A stretch of DNA of 64,000 nt from Altererythrobacter lutimaris (GCF_013371495.1 NZ_JABWTA010000001.1:2764693-2828692), one strand, 5' to 3'. Shown: positions 18,498 through 29,121, numbered from the stretch's first letter. Notes: generated from the sequence alone by a model not told the origin. Program-made: numbers and translations.

Positions 18498-18505
<8 letters not shown>
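17591..18505 (-). CDS. Aldo/keto reductase
   Basis: A 304-residue NADPH-dependent oxidoreductase with a TIM barrel. The catalytic set is visible: the aspartate and tyrosine in FDTADIYGF, the lysine in LASKGG and the histidine in YQIHRPD. The ATG at 18505 overlaps the upstream carboxylase gene by 8 bp, which indicates translational coupling; the longer frame lacks support. The substrate is unknown. Placement at the end of the carotenoid/carboxylase chain suggests cotranscription rather than a defined pathway link. Confidence 0.9.
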
Positions 18506-20404
<1,899 letters not shown>

Positions 20405-20408
<4 letters not shown>

Positions 20409-20908
20409 TGTGCAGGAACCTCAGGCGCGCCGAGCGTCGCGCATTCCTCAACCGCAGTCATGGTGAAGCTGGTATTGCCCACTTTCCACCCGTCCTCGGT
20501 CTTGACCATGCTCATGGAGTTGATGCCGCAATGGGTCGGTGTGCCGTTCAACAGGAACACATACGGGCCCCAGACATGCGCCATGTCGCCATCGATCAGC
20601 ACGCTTTCATAATTCATATATTCATCGACCCCGGCCGCGCTGGTGAGCCATGCTTCGAGATGCGTCCCCGCCGGCACGATCATCGTGCGGGCGTTGTCGG
20701 GATCGCGCCGGTCATGGACGAAGATCACGGCTTCAGCGAGGAGCTCGTCAGCCAGCGCTGTCTTGTCTGGATCGCGCAGGGCTTCGAAGAACGCATCGGC
20801 TGCGGCGATGACATCCGCGCGCTCTTCGACGGCTGCGTCGCTATGGTCATTGGCGAGTGCGCCGGAGGCCAAGCCCAACGCGGCTACGATTGTCCAAGTT
20901 CGTTTCAT
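20405..20908 (-). CDS. Exported NTF2-like (SnoaL-type) protein
   Basis: A 167-residue protein. A signal peptide ends in ASGALAN when the ATG at 20908 is used; the longer frame would put residues in front of it. The body has an NTF2-like pattern: an initial helix with ADAFFEALRD, an FVHDRR strand, the VWGPYVFLLNG strand, and GWKVGNTSF near the end. This fold serves as a lipid- or ligand-binding scaffold, or as an enzyme. Its stop overlaps the carboxylase alpha start by 4 bp and crtB ends 10 bp upstream. The function is unknown. Confidence 0.8.
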
Positions 20909-20918
20909 ACGAAACGGG

Positions 20919-21932
20919 TTAGGACGCGCGGCCCATTTCGGCAAGCTCTGTGCGCGTCCATTTGGGCATGGCTTCGAGGCTCGGCGGGCGGTTGCGCAAG
21001 GCCTCGAAGAAAGCCGCCGTCACATGCCCGATCTTCTGCGCCTTTGATGTGTAGACGCGGTGATCCCAAGCGGCAGTCCCCTTGGCTTCCACTTCGCGGC
21101 CGATCGCGGTGTAGATGCGCGCCGCAGACAGGATCGCCCAGCGGCTGCGGAAGGGAAGCTTGGCTGCTCCAATCCGGCTGGCCGCTGCGTGATGCTCCAT
21201 CAGCGCGATGAGCCTTGCGGCCATGTCTGCCAATTCCTGCCGGTGATGCGGTTTGGTATGCTGGCCGGGCTCAATGTCTTCCTCGACCAGCCAGATGGCG
21301 GGCAGATAGCAGCGACCCACGGCATCATCCTCGACCACATCGCGCGCAATATTCGCAAGCTGGAAGGCAAAGCCGAGGTCGGCAGCGCGATCCAAGGTGA
21401 AGGCGTCCTCGCGCTTCACCCCCATCACCAGCGCCATCATCACGCCAACAGCGCCTGCGACATGCCAGCAATAGCGCATGAGGTCCGCTTCGCTGCGTGG
21501 GCGCCAGTCATCTGCATCAAGCTCAAACCCGGCAATGACCGCATCAGCATCTTCCATGGTCAGCCCGACTTCGGAGGCGACTTGTCCGAAGGCGTCAAAG
21601 GCCGGGTCAGCGGTCGGCTGGCCGTCCAGTGCCGCTTGTGTGAGCAGCCGGATGTGCTTGACCGCTTCTCCGATGTCGGACTGATCGCCCAGCGCGCCGC
21701 CCATGTCCTGCGCATCTGCCAAGTCATCGCACCGCCTGCACCAGGCGTAAAGCATCCAGACGCGCTCGCGGGTGGTTTTGTCGAATAACCGGCTGGCGGC
21801 GGAAAAGCTCTTTGAACCGTCCGCGATGGCCAAGCGGGATTTCTCGACCAGCGCGGCGCGGTGGCGCATTCCGCCGGGCTCGCGAATGGTCTCGCGCATG
21901 AATTGCGAGGGCGCGAGCGGGCGCTCTTTCAC
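20919..21932 (-). CDS. crtB: Phytoene synthase
   Basis: A 337-residue trans-isoprenyl diphosphate synthase that condenses two geranylgeranyl diphosphates to phytoene, the first committed carotenoid step. The aspartate-rich motifs are visible: YAWCRRCDDLAD and the second site in QLANIARDVVEDD. It starts at GTG, overlapping the LOG gene stop by 4 bp. The longest frame begins there as well, so no other start was needed. Confidence 0.95.
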   Translation of the reverse strand: MKERPLAPSQFMRETIREPGGMRHRAALVEKSRLAIADGSKSFSAASRLFDKTTRERVWMLYAWCRRCDDLADAQDMGGALGDQSDIGEAVKHIRLLTQAALDGQPTADPAFDAFGQVASEVGLTMEDADAVIAGFELDADDWRPRSEADLMRYCWHVAGAVGVMMALVMGVKREDAFTLDRAADLGFAFQLANIARDVVEDDAVGRCYLPAIWLVEEDIEPGQHTKPHHRQELADMAARLIALMEHHAAASRIGAAKLPFRSRWAILSAARIYTAIGREVEAKGTAAWDHRVYTSKAQKIGHVTAAFFEALRNRPPSLEAMPKWTRTELAEMGRAS

Positions 21933-22510
21933 AGATCCTCGGCTTTCATCCGGAAGATCGGCGTATGCGGTACGTAAGCCTGCATTTTCTCGAGCAGGTC
22001 GGACATCTTGTCTGCATGGATCAGAATGTTCTGATGGGCAGGGCGCACAAAGCCGACATCGCCCATCTTCTTGTTGAACGCGATGAGCTCGTCAAAGAAG
22101 CCGAAAGCGTTGAGCACGCCGACCGGATCGGAATGATAGCCCAATTGCGCCCAGCTGATCGCTTCCCACAGCTCGTCCATAGTGCCGACCCCGCCTGGCA
22201 AGGTCACGAAGCCATCGGACAAGTCCGTAAAGGCTTGCTTGCGCTCATGCATGCCGGACACGACATGCAGCTCGGTGCAGTCGGTGTTCGCGATTTCGCT
22301 GCCAGCAAGCGCTTCAGGGATGATACCGATGACTTCGCCGCCTTGCTCTAGCGCGCCGGTTGCCACCGCGCCCATCAGGCCGAGCCGCCCGCCGCCATAA
22401 ACGACGCCAATGCCCTTGGCAGCGAGAGTCATCCCGACATTGCGGGCGAGTTTAAGATAGCGCGGGTCCTCTGGCGAAGCAGAGCCGCAATAAACAGCGA
22501 GGCGTTTCAT
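21929..22510 (-). CDS. LOG family phosphoribohydrolase
   Basis: A 193-residue protein with the LOG signature PGGVGTMDELWE and a GGGRLGLMG nucleotide-binding loop. Members release a base from nucleoside 5'-monophosphates, including cytokinin riboside monophosphates, and were long mislabelled as lysine decarboxylases. It starts within the crtI stop (TGATG, one-base overlap) and overlaps crtB by 4 bp, so it sits inside the carotenoid operon. Why it is there is not known; removal of a toxic nucleotide is a possible but untested reason. Confidence 0.9.
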   Translation of the reverse strand: MKRLAVYCGSASPEDPRYLKLARNVGMTLAAKGIGVVYGGGRLGLMGAVATGALEQGGEVIGIIPEALAGSEIANTDCTELHVVSGMHERKQAFTDLSDGFVTLPGGVGTMDELWEAISWAQLGYHSDPVGVLNAFGFFDELIAFNKKMGDVGFVRPAHQNILIHADKMSDLLEKMQAYVPHTPIFRMKAEDL

Positions 22511-24081
22511 CAGGCGGTCTTTACCGCCAAGTCCTCCAGCATCAAGCCTGCGGTTGCTTTCGCGCTGCCGACAACGCCGGGAATGCCTGCGCCCGGATGC
22601 GTGCCTGCACCGACGAGGTAGAAATTGTCGATCACATCGTCGCGGTTGTGGCCGCGGAAGAACGCGCTTTGGGTCAGCACCGGCTCAAGGCTGAAAGCGC
22701 TGCCTAGATGCGCATTCAAATCGGTTGAGAAGTCGCTCGGCGCGTAATGGAACTTCGTCACGATGCGCTCGTGAATGTCGGGGATCAGGCGGCGGCCGAT
22801 CTCGTCGAGAATGCGTTTCTCGAGGATCGGTCCGACTTCGTCCCAATCAACCGCCAGCTTGCCCTGATGCGCGACGGGAACGAGCGCGTAGAACGTGCTC
22901 TTGCCCTTGGGCGCCATGCTGGGGTCAGTCACAGTCGGATGGTGCAGGTAGATCGAGAAATCCTGCGGTAGCACGCCGTGATCGTAAATATCCTGCAGCA
23001 GCCCTTTGTAGCGCGGCCCGAACAGGATCATGTGATGCGCGATGCCCGGCCAGGTTCCGTCGAGCCCGAAATGGACCACGAACAGTGACGGACTGAACTT
23101 CTTGCGCGCCAGAGACTTTGCATATTTCTGACCGCGCTTCGAACCCGACAGCAAGTCCTTGTAGGAATGCATGATATCGGCATTGCTTGCGACGGCATCG
23201 AAGCGTTCGCGCCAACCGCTTTTGGTTTCGACTTCGCTCGCTTTCGTGCCGATGGTGTGAACCTGAACCACCGGATCGCCCACGCGGATCGTGCCGCCGA
23301 GGCGTTCAAAATGGCGCACCATGCCTGCGATCAAGCGATTGGTCCCGCCGCGCGTCCACCACACGCCGCCATCCTTTTCCAGCTTGTGGATCAGCGTGTA
23401 GATCGCAGAAGTCTTCATCGGATCGCCGCCAACGAGCAGCGTGTGAAAGGAAAGCCCTTCGCGCAGCTTCTCGTTCTCAATGAAGCTCGACACCATCGAA
23501 TAGACGCTGCGCCAGGCCTGCTTCTTCATCAGAGCAGGTGCGGCCTTCAGCATGGACTTGAAATCGAGGAACGGTTTGTGACCAAGCTCGAGATAGCCTT
23601 TCTCGTAGCATTGCTCTGAATACTCCAGGAACCGCTGATAGCCGGCGACGTCGGCTGGATTGAGCTTCGCGATCTCGTCATTCAGCTCATTTTCGTCGTT
23701 GGAGTAATCGAAATTGGTGCTGTCAGGCCAGTTGAGCCGGTAGAACGGCATGACCTTCATCAGTTCAACATCTTCGGCCATGTCATGGCCGGACAGCGCC
23801 CACAGTTCCTTCAGGCAGTCAGGATCTGTGACAACGGTCGGCCCGGCATCGAAAGTGAAACCGTCTTTTTCCCAATAGTAAGCCCGGCCACCCGGCTTGT
23901 CGCGCGCTTCCACGATTGTCGTTTGAATGCCAGCGGATTGCAGCCGGATCGCGAGCGCCATCCCGCCAAACCCGCTGCCGACGACGCAAGCGCGCTTGCC
24001 GTCATATTTGCCTTGCTCGGCAGAGGTCAACGCGCCGTCTCCGGCTGTGATGTCGTTATTGATCGTCGTTTCGACATTCAT
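22510..24081 (-). CDS. crtI: Phytoene desaturase
   Basis: A 523-residue FAD enzyme that introduces double bases-level desaturations into phytoene to give lycopene. An N-terminal extension of about 30 residues precedes the dinucleotide-binding loop VVGSGFGGMALAIRL; EARDKPGGRAYYW follows. The C-terminal FAD motif YLVGAGTHPGAGIPGV is intact. It overlaps the crtY stop by 4 bp (ATGA). The number of desaturation steps cannot be told from sequence, but the neighbouring lycopene cyclase makes the four-step type likely. Confidence 0.96.
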   Translation of the reverse strand: MNVETTINNDITAGDGALTSAEQGKYDGKRACVVGSGFGGMALAIRLQSAGIQTTIVEARDKPGGRAYYWEKDGFTFDAGPTVVTDPDCLKELWALSGHDMAEDVELMKVMPFYRLNWPDSTNFDYSNDENELNDEIAKLNPADVAGYQRFLEYSEQCYEKGYLELGHKPFLDFKSMLKAAPALMKKQAWRSVYSMVSSFIENEKLREGLSFHTLLVGGDPMKTSAIYTLIHKLEKDGGVWWTRGGTNRLIAGMVRHFERLGGTIRVGDPVVQVHTIGTKASEVETKSGWRERFDAVASNADIMHSYKDLLSGSKRGQKYAKSLARKKFSPSLFVVHFGLDGTWPGIAHHMILFGPRYKGLLQDIYDHGVLPQDFSIYLHHPTVTDPSMAPKGKSTFYALVPVAHQGKLAVDWDEVGPILEKRILDEIGRRLIPDIHERIVTKFHYAPSDFSTDLNAHLGSAFSLEPVLTQSAFFRGHNRDDVIDNFYLVGAGTHPGAGIPGVVGSAKATAGLMLEDLAVKTA

Positions 24082-25295
24082 GCCGGTTTCTCCGTCGAAA
24101 GGGGCGTGCCGCGAGACAGCAACGCTTTGATAGCCCGCGAAATAGGTACGGGCGGTTCGCCGCTCAGGATGCGGACCTTGTCCGACCAGGTTGAGCCGCC
24201 TGCATAGAAGCGTTCGACCAGATCATCGGACAAGTCATAGAAATGCTGGAACACCACAACTCGTTCCTCGGGATTGGCCGCTTCGAAAAGCATGCGCGAG
24301 AGCAAGCGGTAAAAGCCGGTGCGGCGCCAATGCGCATCAGCGCGTTTCTGGCAGAAGGTGGCGAGCTCGTTCGCGGTGGTGGATGGCGCGCTTTTCAGCA
24401 GCTCTGCAATAGCGAGCGCATTCTCCACAGCGAACGGCAAAGTATAGCTGGTGAGCGGGTGTGAAAAGCCGCCTTGCGCGCCTGCCATGGCGACACCCGG
24501 CACGCGCCGGTCAGCCAGCGCCGCGTTCAAGTCACCGCCTGTCAGTACGGGCAAAATCCCTGTCTCATGCGCCATCACCTCGCCGTGCCAGCCGTGACGC
24601 GTGGCATAGGCTTGCGTGCGGCTCCACAGCTGGTCCTTATCCATCTTCGGGTGATCGGCATAATAGGTGTCTTCGACGAAAACTTCCGTCTCGCTCAGCG
24701 GCAGGACATAGACGAAGCGATAGGCGGAGCCATTACCATGCGGTGCAATCTGATCGACGGTTGCGTCCATGATGACCGGCCGCGTGAGCCCGTGCGGCTC
24801 GTCGCATTGGATGTGCTGGCCGAGAAAGACCTGCCATCCGCCTGCAAGATGCGCGCTCGGCTTGAAGGTCCGGCAGTCGACCACGCGTTTGGCTTCGATC
24901 CGCTCACCCCCTGCCAGCGTAATTCCGCAGTCATCGAGCGCCTCGACCCGCGCGCTGAACCGCACGCTTTCAGCAGGCAGCTCGCCAATCAGCTTGCGGT
25001 GAAACTCCTCGCTTGTGAGCGAGCGGTAAGAGGTCTCCAGCGTCTTCTCGTATTTGGGAAAGGCGATGTCATAGCCTTCATCCCAGCGATTGATCGCGAA
25101 CGAGGCAAGCAATGTGTCGCCATCTTCGCCAAGATCTGTTTCAAACCAGCTCCAGCGGTGATTGCCGCCGAGAACTTCGCCCGCTTCCAGAACGATGAAG
25201 CGCACATCTGGCGCGCGGCGATGCAGCGCGAGCGCGATCAGCCCGCCAGCAAGCCCGCCGCCTGCAATCGCTACATCATACGCCCGTTCGCTCAT
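24078..25295 (-). CDS. crtY: Lycopene beta-cyclase
   Basis: A 405-residue FAD-dependent lycopene cyclase that forms the beta rings of beta-carotene. The N-terminal nucleotide loop AIAGGGLAGGLIAL and the NHRWSWF segment are typical for CrtY; the VEDTYYAD stretch and the GAQGGFSHPLTSYT region further in also match. It is the first crt gene of the chain crtY-crtI-LOG-crtB. The SPFH gene ends 52 bp upstream on the same strand, so the promoter may lie in that gap or further upstream. Confidence 0.94.
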   Translation of the reverse strand: MSERAYDVAIAGGGLAGGLIALALHRRAPDVRFIVLEAGEVLGGNHRWSWFETDLGEDGDTLLASFAINRWDEGYDIAFPKYEKTLETSYRSLTSEEFHRKLIGELPAESVRFSARVEALDDCGITLAGGERIEAKRVVDCRTFKPSAHLAGGWQVFLGQHIQCDEPHGLTRPVIMDATVDQIAPHGNGSAYRFVYVLPLSETEVFVEDTYYADHPKMDKDQLWSRTQAYATRHGWHGEVMAHETGILPVLTGGDLNAALADRRVPGVAMAGAQGGFSHPLTSYTLPFAVENALAIAELLKSAPSTTANELATFCQKRADAHWRRTGFYRLLSRMLFEAANPEERVVVFQHFYDLSDDLVERFYAGGSTWSDKVRILSGEPPVPISRAIKALLSRGTPLSTEKPA

Positions 25296-25347
25296 TACGC
25301 AGATGCCCTAGGCCAGCGCGCAAAGCGGGGCAATGGAAAGTGAACGC

Positions 25348-26145
25348 TTAACCCTGAGGCTTTTCTGCCCCGGGAACGCTTTCGGGCGGACTGCCCAGCA
25401 CAAAAGTCTTCGCGCCTTTCGCGGTTTCCATGGTTTGCAGCATGCGCAACTGTGCAAGCTGGGGATTGTCCGCGAGGTTGCGTGCCGCGTTGGCAAGCGC
25501 GCGCAGGGATGCCTGTTCAGCGCGCGCCCGTTCCAATCCGGCTAGGCCCTCGCGCCGCGCGCGCTCGACTTCCGTGAACATTTTGCGCACTTCAGGAGGC
25601 AAAGTGATCGAAGTCAGCAAAAGATTATCGAGCTGGACCCCGGGCAAAACCTTGGCGACTTCAGTTGAAACGCCTTCCAGCGCGCCTGCTGGATCGTCCA
25701 GGAATTCCTCCAGCGTTTTCGCAGCGACCGCTTCCATGATCCCGTTGGAAAGCACAGGGTTGAGTAACGACAGGCGCATTTCAGGCCCAGTGTAGAACTG
25801 CGCCATGTCCTTTGAGATTGGCGGGGTTCCTTCGTGAAATTCGCGGGCATTTGCGATTGTAACGAGCGGCGTAACCATGACACGAAAGGAAAACTGGTCC
25901 TTACTAATGACTTCAAACACGTTCGGGCTGAGCGCAGTTGCCACGGTAGCAATTACGACAAGTTGCTCGCTGCGAAGCGGATCAAACCTGCGATAGACCC
26001 CAGGCTCGAGCGCTTCAGCGAACACCTCGTTGCGATAGAGCAGTCCCGAATGACCAGCTGGCACAGTGTGCTTCACGAATCCCGCCCGCAAAAACAGCGC
26101 GAGAACCGCAAGAATGACAACGCCCGCAAGCAAATCCCAGATCAT
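25348..26145 (-). CDS. SPFH/band 7 membrane protein (slipin-like)
   Basis: A 265-residue protein with one N-terminal membrane segment (about residues 5-22), then a band 7 domain (about residues 30-190) and a charged helical stretch rich in RARREGLAGLERARAE, ending in a short Pro/Gly tail. Such proteins form oligomers at the membrane and organise it or control proteases. It precedes crtY by 52 bp. Whether it belongs to the carotenoid transcript is open. Confidence 0.82.
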   Translation of the reverse strand: MIWDLLAGVVILAVLALFLRAGFVKHTVPAGHSGLLYRNEVFAEALEPGVYRRFDPLRSEQLVVIATVATALSPNVFEVISKDQFSFRVMVTPLVTIANAREFHEGTPPISKDMAQFYTGPEMRLSLLNPVLSNGIMEAVAAKTLEEFLDDPAGALEGVSTEVAKVLPGVQLDNLLLTSITLPPEVRKMFTEVERARREGLAGLERARAEQASLRALANAARNLADNPQLAQLRMLQTMETAKGAKTFVLGSPPESVPGAEKPQG

Positions 26146-26177
26146 TCATCCCCCCAATTCTGTCTGCAATCGATAGA

Positions 26178-26272
26178 CACCCTCTGCTATCACAACCGAG
26201 CGGCGGGAGCCCGAAGCCCGCAAAGCCGCTCGACGGCTGCCGCGCGAAGCGGCTGACAGCAGAGGGTGCCCT
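26178..26272. repeat. Inverted repeat with two inner hairpins (three-way-junction-like)
   Basis: Outer arms of 17 bp (26178-26194 and 26256-26272) match at 15 positions, including the core CACCCTCTGCT/AGCAGAGGGTG. Inside are an 8-bp stem (26199-26206 with 26227-26234) and a 5-bp hairpin with a GCGAA loop (26241-26255). The nested arrangement is unlike a simple terminator and fits a folded RNA or a REP-like element. Confidence 0.75.
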
Positions 26273-26362
26273 TTCTTGGATCGAGTAAGAGTCGATTGCA
26301 CCCATCTGCTGGGATAGCCGCGCTTTATGTGTGACCTGTGGCCCGCGCCCGACAATCCCGTG

Positions 26363-26381
26363 GAGGGGAGTCGAACCCCTC
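26363..26381 (-). other. tRNA T-arm-like hairpin without a tRNA
   Basis: On the minus strand GAGGGG and CCCCTC enclose the seven-base loop TTCGACT, the exact form of a tRNA T-arm. No matching acceptor or anticodon arm could be built around it, so it is not a complete tRNA. It could be an integration-site remnant or part of a structured RNA. Confidence 0.45.
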
Positions 26382-26447
26382 AAAGGTGTGTGTCGATCTC
26401 TGTTGCCCTCTTGTCAACCGGCAGGGCGCACACAGCTCATATCCCCA

Positions 26448-26478
26448 GACGCTTGGCGTGCCCTACTTGCCAAGCGTC
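26448..26478. repeat. Perfect 10-bp hairpin just before a start codon
   Basis: GACGCTTGGC (26448-26457) pairs with GCCAAGCGTC (26469-26478) around 11 bases. It ends 2 bp before the proposed ATG of the UPF0314 gene, where a ribosome site would be expected, and could therefore hold back translation; alternatively the true start is at 26505. Confidence 0.75.
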
Positions 26479-26480
26479 GC

Positions 26481-27101
26481 ATGCTGATTCATCTCTTGCG
26501 GCCGATGGGCACGCTCATACCGAACCGCAAAACGATAATCGTTTCTCTCGTACTGACAGTGGCGACTGTGCTGATCCTGCTCGCCATGGGGCGCCCGCCG
26601 ATCTGCGAATGCGGTTACGTCAAACTCTGGCATGGCCTGATCAACGATGCGGGCAATTCGCAGCATATTTCGGACTGGTACACGCCCAGCCACATCATCC
26701 ATGGCATGATATTCTATGCGCTCGGTTGGTGGATCTTCGTCAAGCGCGGCTGGGGCGGGGCGAATGCGTTTCGATGGGGCTTGCCGCTCGCGGTATTTCT
26801 CGAAGCATTCTGGGAAGTGCTGGAGAACACGCCGCTGGTAATTGACCGGTTCCGCTCTGTCACAGCCAATTTCGGATATTCCGGCGATAGTGTGCTCAAT
26901 TCCTTCGCCGATATTGGCTGGATGAGCTTCGGCTTCTGGCTGGCGCTGCGCTTGCCTGTGAAAGTGACCATCGCCCTTGCTCTTGTCGGCGAGATCGTTG
27001 CGGGCTGGGTCGTGCGGGACAATCTGACGTTCAACGTGATTATGCTAGTTTACCCGATTGAAGCAATCGCGGAATGGCAAGCGGCGAGCACTCACGGATA
27101 G
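26481..27101 (+). CDS. UPF0314 (DUF2585) membrane protein
   Basis: A 206-residue inner-membrane protein with about four to five membrane segments. It shows the family pattern: CECGYVKLWHG, the polar DWYTPSHIIHG segment, EAFWEVLENTP and an aspartate-rich GDSVLNSFADIGW stretch. The function is unknown in the family. The frame extends upstream to 26331, but family length favours 26481 or 26505. No Shine-Dalgarno site is visible, and a perfect hairpin lies directly in front of the ATG at 26481. Confidence 0.82.
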   Translation: MLIHLLRPMGTLIPNRKTIIVSLVLTVATVLILLAMGRPPICECGYVKLWHGLINDAGNSQHISDWYTPSHIIHGMIFYALGWWIFVKRGWGGANAFRWGLPLAVFLEAFWEVLENTPLVIDRFRSVTANFGYSGDSVLNSFADIGWMSFGFWLALRLPVKVTIALALVGEIVAGWVVRDNLTFNVIMLVYPIEAIAEWQAASTHG

Positions 27102-27202
27102 TTCATCTGCCCTGTTTCAGACACTTGGCCGCGATCAAGGCGAGGAACGCTTTCCTGCACCGATCGCTTGATGGCTGAAGTAGAGCACAAGGCAGAGTCG
27201 CA

Positions 27203-28138
27203 ATGATACGGACCGGATTTCTCAGCGCCGCGCTGGTCGGCGGATTTGCTACGCCTGCGCTGGCGGACGAGCGACCAGAAAAGAGCGACACCGCTGCCGA
27301 AGAGTACGAGGCCCAAGCTGAAACCCGTCAGGAGGGCCCGCCGCCCGGCGGCCAAGGTGGTCCGCCAGGTGGCCGTCCTCCGAGTGTGTTCGATGGCGAC
27401 TGGGTAACAGTGGGTGTCGGGGTAGGTGTTGGCTCGAGCTATTCTGGCTCCGATGATTACCGGATCTCGCCAGCGCCCGTCCTGCAAGGCAGCATTGGCG
27501 GTATCCGGCTCGCGCCGCGTCCGGCAGGGCTGGCCGCTGACTTCATTCCTGATGGCGAGGGGCGGATCACGTACAGTTTCGGCCCCAGCTTCCGCGTGCG
27601 CAGCGACCGCGCGGACGATATCGAGGATGAAGTCGTCGAGCTCGCTGGCGAACTCGACCGTGCATTCGAGCTGGGCTTTTCCAGCGGCATCGGGATCAGT
27701 CAGGTATTCGGGCGCGCCGACAATCTCGGGTTCGAGCTGGATGTGCGGTGGGATGTGGCAGGCGCGCATTCAGGCCGCGTGATCGAGCCGCAGATCGCTT
27801 ACTTTACGCCGATCAATCGCGGGATGATCGGTATTTTCAATCTGAGCGCGCAATTCGTCGATGACGATTTTGCGGACTATTATTACTCGGTCGATGCCGC
27901 GCAAAGCGCAGCGACAGGTCTTGCACCATTTCAGGCTGAAGGCGGGCTCAACAGCATCGGCGCGAACGCGCTGCTGATCATCGATCTCGACGGCAACCTC
28001 GCCAATGGCGGGCTGTCAGCGGTCGTCATTGGCGGCTATTCACGCCTGCAAGGCGATGCGGCGGACACGCCCTACACGAGCGTGCGCGGTGATGCGAACC
28101 AGCTCTTCGGCGCGCTGGGAATTGCATATACGTTCTAA
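27203..28138 (+). CDS. MipA/OmpV family outer-membrane protein
   Basis: A 311-residue protein. The signal peptide ends in ATPALADE. An acidic stretch and a Pro/Gly-rich linker (about residues 45-65, PPPGGQGGPPGGRPP) precede a beta-barrel with the MipA/OmpV pattern: GVGVGVGSSYSGSDDYRISPAP at the start and a terminal YTF. MipA of E. coli links murein enzymes, but most OmpV-like proteins have no known role. A gap of 101 bp separates it from the UPF0314 gene. Confidence 0.82.
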   Translation: MIRTGFLSAALVGGFATPALADERPEKSDTAAEEYEAQAETRQEGPPPGGQGGPPGGRPPSVFDGDWVTVGVGVGVGSSYSGSDDYRISPAPVLQGSIGGIRLAPRPAGLAADFIPDGEGRITYSFGPSFRVRSDRADDIEDEVVELAGELDRAFELGFSSGIGISQVFGRADNLGFELDVRWDVAGAHSGRVIEPQIAYFTPINRGMIGIFNLSAQFVDDDFADYYYSVDAAQSAATGLAPFQAEGGLNSIGANALLIIDLDGNLANGGLSAVVIGGYSRLQGDAADTPYTSVRGDANQLFGALGIAYTF

Positions 28139-28222
28139 GTGCGTGGGCGACGGTAGACTCGTGTATGGCGTTCGTCCTGCTTCAGCTTGACCTGAGCTTT
28201 GCCCTCGGCTCTTGCAGTTTGT

Positions 28223-29107
28223 ATGAAAACAGTCTTTCCCGTTCCAATTATACGGAGCTTCCGTCCACATTTCATTGCATTCGCAGTATTATCTTTCTGC
28301 GCCACACCATTCATTGCCCAAGCGCATGATCCTGAAACAGGTCGAGCCAGCGCGATTGCGAATGAAGGTGTGATGGTTGAGGCAGGCGATGCCAAGATCC
28401 TGTTCGATCCGCTGTTTCAACCAGGCCTGCGCCCTGTGATGAATGATGAATTCGCTGAAACGATTATCGATGGGCTTGCGCCCTATGAAGGTGTCGACGC
28501 TGTTTTCATCAGCCATGCGCATCGCGATCATTTTCATGCCGATTATATCATCCGCTTGCTTGCGGCTCAAAAAGACCTGCGGTTGTTCGTCCCGACGCAG
28601 GTCGCCGCAATGCTGGAGGCTCATCCCGACTGGAAGCTTGAGTTTGATGAGCGTGTTAAGAGCGTCGACCTGGCGCCAGGTCATTCGCTGCGCTATACGC
28701 TTGGTTCGATGCGTATCGATGCCGTGCGCGTGCCTCACATCGGATATCCCAATCGCAATGCGGGTCTCGAGAATATAGTCTTCCGCGTGGCGCTCACACC
28801 CAATCATCGCGTAATGCATCTCGGCGATGCCGACGGTCAGCCCGATCATTTCGCACCGCATGAAGCTATGTTTTCAGAAGCGCGCACCGGAATGGCCTTC
28901 GTTCCATACTGGATGCTGTTGGAAGACAGCGGACGCGAAGTGATCGGTACCATGCTCAACGCGGAAAAAGTCATTGGAATTCATGTTGGAACCCGCGCAA
29001 ACCCTGAAGATGCGAGCGCTGAGCTCATCGCAAGTGGAGAGGATTATTTCTCGAAACTTGGTGAAACACGAGTCATTCCTGAGACCTCTGGACCAGAGCA
29101 AGAATAG
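28223..29107 (+). CDS. Exported metallo-beta-lactamase-fold hydrolase
   Basis: A 294-residue protein with a signal peptide (cleavage likely after PFIAQA) when the ATG at 28223 is used; the frame opens earlier at TTG 28199. The metal site SHAHRDHFHADYI follows the HxHxDH pattern, a further metal ligand lies in HLGDADGQPDHF, and a histidine near the end in IHVGTR completes the set. The fold resembles UlaG-like or YfkN-type hydrolases. The substrate is unknown; the protein is likely periplasmic. Confidence 0.85.
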   Translation: MKTVFPVPIIRSFRPHFIAFAVLSFCATPFIAQAHDPETGRASAIANEGVMVEAGDAKILFDPLFQPGLRPVMNDEFAETIIDGLAPYEGVDAVFISHAHRDHFHADYIIRLLAAQKDLRLFVPTQVAAMLEAHPDWKLEFDERVKSVDLAPGHSLRYTLGSMRIDAVRVPHIGYPNRNAGLENIVFRVALTPNHRVMHLGDADGQPDHFAPHEAMFSEARTGMAFVPYWMLLEDSGREVIGTMLNAEKVIGIHVGTRANPEDASAELIASGEDYFSKLGETRVIPETSGPEQE

Positions 29108-29121
29108 CGCCTAACACCAAA

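Larger units (their letters stand above)
26146..26480. other. 335-bp gene-free stretch with several hairpins
   Basis: No convincing gene is present on either strand. The region holds a three-way-junction-like repeat (26178-26272), a T-arm-like hairpin (26363-26381) and a perfect 10-bp inverted repeat (26448-26478). It lies between the start of the minus-strand SPFH gene and the start of the plus-strand UPF0314 gene, so it must also contain promoters for both. A structured RNA is possible. Confidence 0.6.

Noticed and set aside
21929..22510. Lysine decarboxylase
   Set aside because: The PGGxGTxxE motif marks the LOG phosphoribohydrolase family; the older label is a misannotation.
26349..26440. 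A tRNA or permuted tmRNA gene on the minus strand
   Set aside because: Only the T-arm fits. The seven bases after it (CCACGGG) have no partner upstream, the anticodon arm cannot be built, and no tag-peptide stretch is present downstream.
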